A stretch of DNA of 64,000 nucleotides from DASVBE01 sp963770375. GTDB taxonomy: Bacteria > Actinomycetota > Actinomycetes > Streptosporangiales > Streptosporangiaceae. A program made the position numbers and the translations under genes. Below, one piece after another: positions 50,014 through 58,257 of the stretch. The stretch is from positions 1 through 64,000 of the forward strand of contig CAVYPM010000020.1 of NCBI GenBank assembly GCA_963770375.1, in the 5' to 3' direction. The first letter of the stretch is position 1, and each line of letters begins with the position of its first letter. Below the pieces are notes generated by a model. It saw only the letters and a list, made by a program, of their open reading frames with translations, did not search any database and was not told the DNA's origin.

Positions 50014-51864
50014 TCAGGGCCGCCGCGGCACCGGCCGGGCCGCCGCGGCCACCGCCCGGACCAGCGGCAATCCCGGCAGGTTCTCCAGCAGCACGGCCCG
50101 GCCGGCCGGCCCGCACAGCGGGATCCGCCAGTTCGGGTACTCGGTGCTGGTCCCCGGCAGGTTCTGCGCCCGCCGGTCGCCGACCGCGTCGGCCAGCGAC
50201 ACGCTGATCAGCTCGGCCCGGGTCCGCGCCAGGAACGCGTACAGCGCCACGGTGAACTCCTCCGGGCCCGGCGCCGCGCCGTCCGGAAGCAGGCCCTCGG
50301 CGACGAGCATCTCCTGCCACCGGGCGATCATCTGCTCCGCGTTGCGCCGCTCGGTCTCCTCGGGCACCGCCAGCAGCCCGAGCCGGGCCCGCACGGTGAC
50401 CTGCTCGCCGGTCAGGAACGCGGTGACCGGCGGCACGTCGTGGGTGCCCACCGCGGCCATGCAGGCCCGGCGCCAGTGCCCGGGCCGCAGCGGCGACCCG
50501 TCGGGCTCCCGGGCGAACCACAGCATGGTGGTGCCCAGGATGCCGCGCCGGGCCAGGTAGTCCCTGATCCACGGGTCGATCGTGCCCAGGTCCTCGCCGA
50601 TCGCCACCGCCCCGGCCTGCGCCGCCTGGCCGGCCAGCGCGCCGACCGTCTGGGTGTGGTCGTAGCGGACGTACGCCCCGCCCGCCGGGCTCATCCCCTC
50701 CGGCACCCACCACAGCCGCATCAGGCCCATCACGTGATCCACCCGGATCCCGCCGGAGTGCCGCAGCGCCGCGCGCAGCAGGTCGTTCAGCGGCCGGTAG
50801 CCGTCCGCGGCCAGCCGCTGCGGGTGCCAGGGCGGCTGCCCCCAGTTCTGCCCCAGCTGGTTGAACCGGTCCGGCGGCGCGCCCACGCTCACCCCGCGGA
50901 CCATCACCGACGCGTTGGCCCACGCGTCCGCCCCGCCGGGGTGCGCCCCGACGGCCAGGTCGTGGATGACCCCGATGGCCATTCCGGCCTCGGTCGCCGC
51001 CTGCTGGGCCGCGGCGAGCTGCTCGTCGGCCACCCACTGGAGCCAGGTGTGGAATTCCGCTGACCCGCCGTAGTCCCCTCCCGCCGCTACGTCGATAGCG
51101 GTACGCAGTTCGCGGAGCGGGTCAGGCCAGCTGCGCCAGTCGGGTCCGTGGCGTTCCGCGAGCGCGCACCATGCCGCCCAGTGGGCCAGCGCGTCGCCCT
51201 CGCGCTCGCGGAAATGCCGGAAGCCGGTCTCGCGGCGGCTGCTCCGCGGCACCGTGTAGATGATCTCCAGGGCGGCGCGCTTGGCCCGCCACACCTCGTC
51301 CCGGTCGATCAGGTCGCTGGTTGAGTTGCGGGCGCGGAGCGGGGCGCCGAGCGCGTCCACCCGCCACCGCTGTGCGTCGGCGAGCTCCTGGTACTCCGGG
51401 ATGTCCTCGATGCGGAGGTACAGCGGGCTGGTGAACCGCCTGGTCATGGGGAGATAGGGCGACGCGCTGACCGGCGGGGCCGGCTCGGCCGCGTGCAGCG
51501 GGTTCACCAGCACGAACCCGGCGCCGTGCTCGCGCGCGCTCCAGGCCGCCAGGTCGGCCAGGTCCCGCAGGTCGCCGTGCCCCCACGAGCCCTGCGACCG
51601 CAGCGAGTACAGCTGGACCGCGAACCCCCAGGACCGCTCGCGCACCTGCGGCGCGGTGACCTCCTCCGGCACCGGGGCCGCGGCGGGTGGCTGGCCGTCG
51701 CCGGTGCCGGTGCCGGCGGCCGCCGGGCCGAGTGCGCCCAGGATCGCGGTCAGGGTCTCCGCGCTGACCGTCACCTCCTCGCGGTCCGAGTCCCGGTAGG
51801 ACGGCGCGATCCCGGCCGCCCTGGCCCGGCGGATCAGATCGGGGGTCAGATCGGGGTCAGCCAT
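50014..51864 (-). CDS. malQ: 4-alpha-glucanotransferase (GH77)
   Basis: A 616-residue amylomaltase that transfers glucan segments between alpha-1,4-glucans in glycogen and maltodextrin metabolism. The nucleophile Asp is in 'GGIRVDHVMGLMRLWWVP', the acid/base Glu in 'VAIGEDLGTIDP', and the third Asp in 'AAVGTHDVPP'. The N-terminal 120 residues hold the actinobacterial extension ('RARAAGIAPSYRDSDREEV' to 'WGFAVQLYSLRSQGSWGHGD'), which is part of the family in this phylum. It is a single gene, convergent to pepN. Confidence 0.95.
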   Translation of the reverse strand: MADPDLTPDLIRRARAAGIAPSYRDSDREEVTVSAETLTAILGALGPAAAGTGTGDGQPPAAAPVPEEVTAPQVRERSWGFAVQLYSLRSQGSWGHGDLRDLADLAAWSAREHGAGFVLVNPLHAAEPAPPVSASPYLPMTRRFTSPLYLRIEDIPEYQELADAQRWRVDALGAPLRARNSTSDLIDRDEVWRAKRAALEIIYTVPRSSRRETGFRHFREREGDALAHWAAWCALAERHGPDWRSWPDPLRELRTAIDVAAGGDYGGSAEFHTWLQWVADEQLAAAQQAATEAGMAIGVIHDLAVGAHPGGADAWANASVMVRGVSVGAPPDRFNQLGQNWGQPPWHPQRLAADGYRPLNDLLRAALRHSGGIRVDHVMGLMRLWWVPEGMSPAGGAYVRYDHTQTVGALAGQAAQAGAVAIGEDLGTIDPWIRDYLARRGILGTTMLWFAREPDGSPLRPGHWRRACMAAVGTHDVPPVTAFLTGEQVTVRARLGLLAVPEETERRNAEQMIARWQEMLVAEGLLPDGAAPGPEEFTVALYAFLARTRAELISVSLADAVGDRRAQNLPGTSTEYPNWRIPLCGPAGRAVLLENLPGLPLVRAVAAAARPVPRRP

Positions 51865-52000
51865 CGGACCATGATGGCCCGCCCCGGCCGCCAGTCCCGC
51901 AGCGGACCCGGACCCCCGCTCGATCTCGCACCATTTCGGGTGCTCTGACCCCGGAAATGCGGCGAGAGAGCATGCTCTGCCCGCCGATTGACCGGCCTGT

Positions 52001-52039
52001 CATCGCCAGCTACTATGTGGTGCATGATAGCTGGCGATG
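52001..52039 (+). promoter_or_regulatory. perfect inverted repeat over the PadR gene start
   Basis: catcgccagcta (52001-52012) and its exact complement tagctggcgatg (52028-52039), 15 bp apart, enclose the ATG at 52024. An inner imperfect dyad (ctactatg/catgatag) continues it. PadR proteins usually repress their own gene by binding such dyads, so this is a candidate operator. Confidence 0.7.
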
Positions 52040-52398
52040 CCGGGAACCTGGTGGCGCAGATGCGCCGCGGCGTGCTGCCGTACTGCGTTCTCGCCATGGT
52101 CCGCGACAAGGAGAGGTATGGCTTCGAGCTGGTCCAGTCGCTGGCCAGCATCGACGGCATGGTGACCGGCGAGGGGACGATCTATCCCCTGCTGGCCCGG
52201 CTCCGCCGCCAGGGACTGGTCGAGACCACCTGGCGTGAATCCGCGGCGGGCCCGCCCCGCCGCTACTACCGGATCGCCCCGGCCGGCCGCGAGGCCCTGG
52301 CTGAGTTCACCGGCTCGTGGCGACGGCTCCGCGACAGCGTCGACGATCTGCTGGCCAGTTCCGGCGAGAACCCTTTCCAAGAAAGGCCAGCACCATGA
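52024..52398 (+). CDS. PadR family transcriptional regulator
   Basis: A 124-residue winged-helix regulator of the short (PadR-s2) type. 'MRRGVLPYCVLAMVRDKERY' is the first helices, 'GTIYPLLARLRRQGLVETTW' the recognition helix and wing, and 'RRYYRIAPAGREALAEF' the wing end and start of the dimer helix. PadR repressors are released by a small ligand. The start is inside a 12-bp inverted repeat, and there is no good ribosome site, so the message may be leaderless or start at 52015. The stop overlaps the HAAS gene (ATGA), the standard PadR-HAAS pair. Confidence 0.92.
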   Translation: MIAGDAGNLVAQMRRGVLPYCVLAMVRDKERYGFELVQSLASIDGMVTGEGTIYPLLARLRRQGLVETTWRESAAGPPRRYYRIAPAGREALAEFTGSWRRLRDSVDDLLASSGENPFQERPAP

Positions 52399-53162
52399 GC
52401 ACTGACGACGACCAGCTGGTCGAGGACTACCTGCGGGAACTCCATATCGCGGCCCAGGGGCTGCCCGCCGATCGCCGCGACGAGCTCATCGAGGAGATCA
52501 CCGCCCACATCGCCGAGGCCCGGCAGTCGGACGGCTCGCCCCTGGCGGTGCGGAACATCCTGGACCGGCTGGGCGACCCGGCCGACATCGTCCGTGCGGC
52601 CGCGGACGCTCCACCAGGCGGCCCAGCCTGGTCCGCCGCAGCCGGTTCGGGCGTCGGTTACCCGGCGGCCGCCCAGCCTGGCCGGCCCGGCGCCCTGGAA
52701 ATGGCCGCGGTGCTGTTCCTGCTTTTCGGCGGGATCGTGATCCCGTTCCTCGGCTGGGTTGTCGGCGTGGTGCTGCTGTGGATGTCGCCGCGCTGGACGA
52801 CCAGGGACAAGCTGCTGGGAACCCTGGTCTGGCCCGGCGGCCTGCTGGCTCCCGCCCTGCTGGTGGTAGCCGGCGCCGCGGCCGGCCTGCTGGCGACCTC
52901 GGTGACCACCTGCGTGGGCGGCCCCGTCGCGCAGGTGGTCGCCCCGGTGGGCGCCGCCCAGCAGAACGTGCACCAGGCCGCGACCCACTGCACCACCTCC
53001 GGCGGCATCGGCCTCCCGCCCTGGCTGGTCATCACCCTCGGCCTGATCCTGCTGATCCTCGCCGTGGCCGGCCCCATCTGGACCGCATCCCGGCTCCTCC
53101 GCCGCGCCCGCCAGTCCCCCGCCGAGCCGGTCTCCGCCCCCGCGAACCTGATCCCCGCCTAG
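52395..53162 (+). CDS. HAAS/DUF1700-type membrane signalling protein
   Basis: A 255-residue protein with an N-terminal HAAS (DUF1700) domain of helices: 'QLVEDYLRELHIAAQGLPAD' to 'RNILDRLGDPADIVRAAADA'. Four membrane helices follow at about 93-120, 140-165, 170-185 and 215-240. A loop with two Cys residues ('TTCVGG', 'THCTTSGG') probably lies outside. HAAS proteins are encoded with PadR regulators and are thought to pass signals at the membrane; the ligand is unknown. 'aaaggccagcacc' before the ATG and the four-base overlap fix the start. Confidence 0.85.
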   Translation: MSTDDDQLVEDYLRELHIAAQGLPADRRDELIEEITAHIAEARQSDGSPLAVRNILDRLGDPADIVRAAADAPPGGPAWSAAAGSGVGYPAAAQPGRPGALEMAAVLFLLFGGIVIPFLGWVVGVVLLWMSPRWTTRDKLLGTLVWPGGLLAPALLVVAGAAAGLLATSVTTCVGGPVAQVVAPVGAAQQNVHQAATHCTTSGGIGLPPWLVITLGLILLILAVAGPIWTASRLLRRARQSPAEPVSAPANLIPA

Positions 53163-53999
53163 CAGCCACCACCCCGCCCATGATCGCGGAGGATTTCCTG
53201 CCGCCCGTCGGCGCCATGCGGTGCTGCGCGAGGTCGGGCTGGGTGACGGTCGCCGCATGGCCTGGGCAGCTGAGTCCAACCGGCCCAGGACGGGGCGCGC
53301 GCGACAGTCGGCTTATAGCCCTGGCCTGCGCGGCTAGGTCTTCCCGTTGTTCCGATGACTGGCTGTACCGCCGTGGTCCTAGCCCGCGTAGCGGGCCATG
53401 GGGTGGGCCAGGAGGGGGTAAGGGTGGGGGTGCGGGGATACCTCTGGGGGAACCACGGGGCTCTGGGGAGCGGTGTCCCCGGTGGTGTCCTCCGCTGCTC
53501 TTTGATCCTGTTTTAGGCCTTGTTCTTACGGTCTGCGACTGGGCGCAGGTGGGGGCGAGCAGATCATGTGGTAGGCCTACAACGGCCTGGGGACGCTGCT
53601 ATGGCCGGGCGCTGTGCGGCTGATGTGCGGTCGAGAGGCTGGCCCGGCACGGCGCGTGCCAGGCACCCGACCGGGGACTTGGGGGCCCGTCGCCACAGGG
53701 GCCACGCCATTCGCCCCTTCAAAGCCGGGTCCAGGAGTAAGGTCCGCCTGGTGGCCGAGTACCTGCTGTCCTTCCCGCGGGCGATCCACCGGGCGCCGCT
53801 CAGCCGCCTGCAGAGGGCGCGCTGCTACTGGACCTATCTCGGGTGGATCGCCACCCACGCCGCTCCGGCCCGGTACCGGGCCCGGCAACAGGGAACGGCC
53901 GGCGTGGCCCTTCATTGAGCTGCCGCCCGATCCGATCAGGAATGTGCTCCGTCCCACGCGGACGCGAGTGCGACATCTCGAACCGACAAGGAGTGCGCG
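53163..53999. other. long gene-poor region with G-rich tract
   Basis: About 840 bp with no gene I trust. It contains ATGATCGCGGAGGATTTC at 53180-53197 (see the repeat entry), a run of G tracts at 53414-53437 (GGGGG, GGG, GGGGG, GGGG with loops of 1-3 bases, followed by two more tracts) that meets the usual G-quadruplex rule on the plus strand, and an AT-rich stretch near 53500. A 55-codon frame from GTG 53751 to 53918 ('MAEYLLSFPRAIHRAPLSRL' start) has an AGGAG 13 bases away. It is possible but too weak to call as a gene. Confidence 0.45.
53180..53197 (+). repeat. inverted dispersed repeat, left copy
   Basis: ATGATCGCGGAGGATTTC here matches the minus-strand sequence ATGATCACGGAGGATTTC at 55563-55580 in 17 of 18 bases. 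The two copies face each other around the unknown Cys-rich gene. It looks like a member of a dispersed repeat family, but copy number in the genome cannot be seen from this window. Confidence 0.55.
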
Positions 54000-54935
54000 G
54001 TGGTGGTTGGAAATCGACCGAAAACGGTCGACGGGTTCGCGCTGGGTGACCTCGTGGAGATCAGGTCCGCCGAGGAGATCCTCGCCGGGCTGGATTCGCG
54101 CGGCGAACACGACTCCCTGCAGTTCATGCCGGAGATGCTGCAGTACTGCGGCCGGACGTTCCGAATCGACAAGATCGCCGGCAAGACCTGCGACACGGTC
54201 AACTGGTCCGGCATGCGCGAGATGCAGAACACGGTCCACCTGGCCGACGTGCGTTGCGACGGGCAGGCCCACGGGGGGTGCCAGGCGGGCTGCCTCATCT
54301 ACTGGAAGACGAGTTGGCTCAAGCCGGCGACCGGCGACAGCGCCGGCTCCGGTGCGCCGGGCCTGCGGACGCTGCCGATCGCCGCGGTCACGCAACCAGA
54401 GGCCACGCCGCGGGCCGCATGCACGCCGCAGCGGTTGGCGGAGGTGGCCCACGGCGGCTGCCGGCCCGCGGCCGAGCACGCGGAGGCCGGCGAGACGCTC
54501 TACTCCTGTCAGGCCACAGAGCTTCCGCGGGCCGTCGGCCGGGTCATCCCGATGCACGACGCCAGGCAGTACGTTGACGACGTTCGCTACGGCAACGCGT
54601 CGGTCTGGAGCGTAGTGCGGGGGATCCTCGTCGGTGCCTTCAACCAGTTCCAGGACCTCTCCCTCAAGCTCCCGGCCCGGCTCCGGATCCGCGGCGGCAA
54701 CCGCTATCCGTTCCTGTTCGGGACCGCGACCAAGGGCCCTGTGGAGAAGCTCGATCTGCAGCCGGGCGAATGGGTCCGGGTGAAATCGGCCGAGGAGATT
54801 GAGAAGACGCTGAACAGCAACTACCGCAACCGGGGCCTCTACTTCGACCGGGAGATGCTGCGGTACTGCGGGAAGGTGGTGCAGGTGCACCACCGCGTCA
54901 ACCAGATCATCGACGAGCCAGCACCGGGACGATGA
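54000..54935 (+). CDS. Cys-rich protein with duplicated terminal motif, unknown function
   Basis: A 311-residue soluble protein that I cannot assign to a characterised family. Its ends are related: 'GDLVEIRSAEEILAGLD' with 'FMPEMLQYCGRTFRI' at about residues 16-55, and 'GEWVRVKSAEEIEKTLN' with 'FDREMLRYCGKVVQV' at about 256-300, suggesting two copies of a small SH3-like unit. Between them lies a Cys-rich part: 'KTCDTVNW', 'VRCDGQAHGGCQAGC', 'CTPQ', 'HGGCRPA' and 'SCQATEL', which could bind a metal or cluster. 'AHGGC' occurs twice. The GTG start lies six bases after AAGGAG. It stands alone in a gene-poor patch bounded by inverted repeats. Codon use is normal for the window. Confidence 0.75.
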   Translation: MVVGNRPKTVDGFALGDLVEIRSAEEILAGLDSRGEHDSLQFMPEMLQYCGRTFRIDKIAGKTCDTVNWSGMREMQNTVHLADVRCDGQAHGGCQAGCLIYWKTSWLKPATGDSAGSGAPGLRTLPIAAVTQPEATPRAACTPQRLAEVAHGGCRPAAEHAEAGETLYSCQATELPRAVGRVIPMHDARQYVDDVRYGNASVWSVVRGILVGAFNQFQDLSLKLPARLRIRGGNRYPFLFGTATKGPVEKLDLQPGEWVRVKSAEEIEKTLNSNYRNRGLYFDREMLRYCGKVVQVHHRVNQIIDEPAPGR

Positions 54936-55708
54936 CCACGCCGCCGGCCACTCCCAGCTCGCACAGTCCCCCGCCACGGCGACCCGCGGCTCCGAAGAAC
55001 CACCGTGCGGTTGCCGGGCGATCACGCCCTTCCTGGCCACGCCGGGGAATCCCCTGGTTTCGATTTCGCGCCTCCGCGCGGCTGCAGCACCGATCCGCCG
55101 GGTCGCCGTCTCCGGCGAGCCTGGCCGTCCACGGTGCAGTTTTCCTGCGCGCTCCCCGGTGCTGCCGCAGCTGGCACTTTCGGGTGCCCCGCGCCGCTGG
55201 ATCGTGCACCAGCTCACCCGATCGCCTGGATAAGTAAGCACGCGCCGCATGATCCGCCGTCGTGCTATGGAGCACCTGCCCACTCAGGCAATAGCCATGG
55301 TCTTTGCGGGCCATGACCGCTCTGCATGACCTCGCCTGGGCCCGCACCGTCTGTGCGGCGCCGACCTAGAAGCCAGCTTCTCAGGATCAGCTCAGGCTTA
55401 GCGCAGTCTGGGCGGTCGCATACCCTGACGATCTGAGACCGCCGCCCCGTGGGCGGCGGCGCTGGCCCGGGCATCAGAGCTGGTGGTCCACTCGATGACC
55501 AGCCGGCGGGGCGACTGGCGGCTGGTCAGGCATTTCGGACTGGAACGCAACCCCCGCGGTGCGAAATCCTCCGTGATCATGAAGTCCCGCAGAGCCCGGC
55601 GGCGGCCCCCGCTCTCTGGATTCCATGATCATGAAGGGCTGGCCGCCGCCCAGCACGCTGCTCGCGCGCCCGCCCCGGCGGTGGCTGGCGCTCGGGCAGA
55701 ATGGCCGG
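54936..55708. other. gene-poor region with repeats and hairpin
   Basis: About 770 bp without a trusted gene. It holds a perfect 9-bp hairpin ccgccgccc-cgt-gggcggcgg at 55439-55459. CGATCTGAGACCG at 55429-55441 is found again at 56506-56518 over the end of the next gene. The right inverted repeat copy is at 55563-55580, and two TGATCATGAAG direct copies lie at 55574-55584 and 55626-55636. The sequence before the first CGATCTGAGACCG (ggcggt...) also resembles the end of the SDR gene downstream, as if a related gene end had been left behind. Confidence 0.4.
55563..55580 (-). repeat. inverted dispersed repeat, right copy
   Basis: Complement of ATGATCACGGAGGATTTC; partner of the copy at 53180-53197 in opposite orientation. 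One end overlaps the TGATCATGAAG direct repeats at 55574-55584 and 55626-55636. Confidence 0.55.
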
Positions 55709-56513
55709 ATGGACCTGGGGTTGCGCGGCAGGGTGTACCTGGTGACGGGCGGCAGCCGCGGTCTTGGGTTCGCTGCGGCCCAGGCGCTGACCGGCGAGGG
55801 TGCCCGGGTGGTGCTCAGCGCCCCGCATGAGGCTACGGCCGCGGCGGCCGCGGCCCGCCTCGCGGACAACGGCGCCGCGGCCGGTGCCGTCACCTGGGTT
55901 GTGGCCGACAATGCCGATCCCGGGAACTCCGGGCCTGCTGATGGCGGCGGCCAGGGACCGTTTTGGCCGCCTGGACGGTGCGCTGATCAGCGTGGGCGGC
56001 TCGCCCCCAGGCACCGTCGCGACCACCACTGATGAGGCGTGGCGGTCGGCGTTCGAAAGCGTCTTCCTCGGCGCCGTGCGGCTGGCCCGGGCTCTGGCGG
56101 CAGATCTGGGTGGCCGCGCCGGGCCCGGCTCGCTGGCCGGGACGGGCGGCTCGGTGGTGTTTGTGCTGGCCTCCTCGGTGCGCGTGCCGCTGGCGGAGCT
56201 CGCCATCTCCAACGGGCTCTTCCCGGGCCTGGCCGGCGTGGTGAAGACGCTCGCCGACGAAGTCGGCCCGGCCGGGATCCGGGTCAACGGGATCCTGCCC
56301 GTCCGGATTGCCACCGACCGGGTCCGTGAACTCGATGCCCTCAGCGGCGATCCCGATGAGGTGCGCGCCCGCCTGTCCGAACGCATCCCGCTGCGCAGGT
56401 ACGGCGAGCCCGCGGAATTCGGCCGGACGGCCGCGTTCCTGCTCTCCCCCGCCGCGTCCTACACCACCGGCGCAATGATCCCGGTCGATGGCGGTGCCAT
56501 CCGCGCGATCTGA
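55709..56513 (+). pseudogene. atypical SDR oxidoreductase, one frameshift
   Basis: An SDR-fold protein of about 267 residues. From ATG 55709: 'MDLGLRGRVYLVTGGSRGLG' with the cofactor motif, to 'WVVADNADPG'. The sense changes frame at about 55920-55932 and goes on 'LLMAAARDRFGRLDGALISV'. The active-site region is unusual: after Ser-Ser in 'VFVLASSVRVPLAELAISNG' there is no YxxxK; 'ISNGLFPGLAGVVKTLADEV' replaces it, as in a known divergent SDR subgroup. 'MIPVDGGAIRAI' is a normal SDR end. It may bind NAD(P) without classical catalysis. One extra base in 'cccgggaactccggg' explains the break. Confidence 0.75.
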
Positions 56514-56593
56514 GACCGGGCCGCTGGGCGGCCGCCCGCGGCCGTTTCACCTCATCCGGCGCCCCGGTGCGGTGGTGCGTGCGGCAGGCTCGG

Positions 56594-57691
56594 GTGGTGG
56601 CTGAGTTCATTCCTGGGCTGGAACTGTCCCGTCTGCTGTATGCCGAGGCTGTACGGCCGCTGCTGGATTCCGCCTATCCGGGGCTCCGGTACTCCGCCGC
56701 GCTGATCGGGCCCGGGTCCGAGGTCCTCGGCTTCGATTCGGCCCGGTCCACCGACCACGACTGGGGCCCGCGGCTCCAGCTGTTCCTGGCCGATGACGGG
56801 CTGGCCGGGGAGATCACTGAACTGCTCGGCCAGCGGCTGCCGGAGACGTTCCGGGGCTGGCCGGTCGCGTTCGACGACAGTTCGGGGCGGCACGGGGTGC
56901 GCCACTGGGTCAAGGTGACCGGGCTGGGAACGTGGCTGACCGGCGCCCTCGGCTTCGACCCGCGCCACGGTGTGACGCTTCCCGACTGGCTGGCCACGCC
57001 CACCCAGCGCCTGGCCGAGGTCACCGGGGGCGCCATGTTTTACGACGGGCTGGCCCACGACGGGCTGGCCGGCGGCCAGGCGCCGGGCGGGCTGGCGGCC
57101 GCGCGGGAAGCGCTGGGCTGGTATCCGCCGGACGTCTGGCGGTACGTGCTCGCGTGCCAGTGGGCCCGGCTGGCCGAGGAGGAGGCCTTCGCCGGCCGCA
57201 GCGCGGAGGCCGGTGACGAACTGGGCTCGATCATCATCGTGGCCCGGCAGGCGCGGCACCTGATCCGCCTATGGCTTCTGATGCAGCGCCGCTACCCTCC
57301 GTACTCCAAATGGCTGGGCCGCGCGCTGACAGCGGCCGGGCCGGCCGGGATCGCGCCGCTGCTGCACGGCGCCCTCACCGCGGCGCGCTGGCCGGACCGC
57401 GAGCGGCTGCTGACCGGCGCCTGCCAGGCCGCGGCACGGCGGCACAACGAGCTTGGCCTGACCGCGCCGCTGCCCACCGGAACCGGGCCGTACTACTCCC
57501 GCCCGTTCCTGGTCCTCGGCGCGGACCGGTTCAGCGACGCGCTCCGGGCCCAGATCCGCGACCCGGCCGTGGCCGCGCTGCCGCCGTGCGGCACGGTCGA
57601 CCAGTTCGTGGACGGCGTGGATACCCTCGGCGACCCGGCCCGGCTGCGCGCCCTGGTCGCCAGCCAGCTCGCAGCGGGGCCAGGCGGGTAA
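56594..57691 (+). CDS. DUF4037 domain protein
   Basis: A 365-residue cytoplasmic protein of the DUF4037 family. 'YSAALIGPGSEVLGFDSARS' followed by 'TDHDWGPRLQLFLADD' has the G-S...D-x-D pattern of a minimal nucleotidyltransferase site. The C-terminal two thirds are helical, with 'PPDVWRYVLACQWARLAEEE' and 'RLWLLMQRRYPPYSKWLGRA', conserved in the family. Substrate and role are unknown; relatives are scattered in actinobacteria and firmicutes. The start is one of two adjacent GTG codons (56594 or 56597); the open frame further up to 56567 is less likely. Confidence 0.78.
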   Translation: MVAEFIPGLELSRLLYAEAVRPLLDSAYPGLRYSAALIGPGSEVLGFDSARSTDHDWGPRLQLFLADDGLAGEITELLGQRLPETFRGWPVAFDDSSGRHGVRHWVKVTGLGTWLTGALGFDPRHGVTLPDWLATPTQRLAEVTGGAMFYDGLAHDGLAGGQAPGGLAAAREALGWYPPDVWRYVLACQWARLAEEEAFAGRSAEAGDELGSIIIVARQARHLIRLWLLMQRRYPPYSKWLGRALTAAGPAGIAPLLHGALTAARWPDRERLLTGACQAAARRHNELGLTAPLPTGTGPYYSRPFLVLGADRFSDALRAQIRDPAVAALPPCGTVDQFVDGVDTLGDPARLRALVASQLAAGPGG

Positions 57692-57735
57692 ACACGTTGG
57701 CAGCGGCCCGGCGCGGGGCTAGCTTGCCCTCTGTG

Positions 57736-58257
57736 ATGTCCTGGCGGGTCACTTCGGGCAGCTATGCGCCGCAGACGGTGGAGCGGCTGCTGCGGGCGCT
57801 GCCGCAGTGGTTCGGCATCGAGTCGTCCAACGCCGCCTACGTCGAGGAAGCCCGTCGCCTGCCCGCCTGCCTGGCCTGGCCCGCGACGGCGCCCACCAGG
57901 CCGGACGGCGACGCGGGCGCGGCCGGGGTCCTGCTGCTGGAGCGGCACTTCCCCGGCGCGGCGGAGATCTGCCTGCTCGCGGTCGACCCGGCGTACCACC
58001 GCCAGGGGGCAGGCCGGGCCCTGGTCGCCGCGGCGCAGGCCAGCCTGGTATCCGACGGCGTGGAGTTCCTCCAGGTCAAGACCCTGGGCCCGAGCCACCC
58101 GGACGAGGGATACCAGCGCACCAGGAAGTTCTACGCGGCGGTCGGCTTCACCCCGCTGGAGGAGATCCACGGCGTGTGGGACCCAGAAAACCCCTGCCTG
58201 ATCATGATCAAGCACCTCGCGCCCGGCGGCGGCCCTCGGCTTCCCAGGCAGGAATGA
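57736..58257 (+). CDS. GNAT family N-acetyltransferase
   Basis: A 173-residue acetyltransferase. Motif A, the acetyl-CoA pyrophosphate loop, is 'LLAVDPAYHRQGAGRALVAA' (Q/R-x-x-G-x-G/A). Motif B follows: 'FYAAVGFTPLEEIHGVWDPE', with the Tyr that helps release the product. The N-terminal 'WFGIESSNAAYVEEARRLPA' block marks a subgroup found in actinobacteria and firmicutes. The acceptor is unknown. ATG 57736 is chosen over GTG 57733; a ribosome site is hard to see. Its end overlaps the next minus-strand gene by 50 bp. Confidence 0.85.
   Translation: MSWRVTSGSYAPQTVERLLRALPQWFGIESSNAAYVEEARRLPACLAWPATAPTRPDGDAGAAGVLLLERHFPGAAEICLLAVDPAYHRQGAGRALVAAAQASLVSDGVEFLQVKTLGPSHPDEGYQRTRKFYAAVGFTPLEEIHGVWDPENPCLIMIKHLAPGGGPRLPRQE

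Noticed and set aside
53751..53918. 55-codon frame with an AGGAG upstream in the gene-poor region
   Set aside because: Ribosome site is 13 bases away, no homology is recognised, and the product is highly basic; noted in the spacer entry only.
54932..55237. 101-codon plus-strand frame whose ATG overlaps the stop of the Cys-rich gene
   Set aside because: The overlap looks like coupling, but the product is Arg/Ser/Pro-rich without any pattern, and third positions are not biased as in real genes here.
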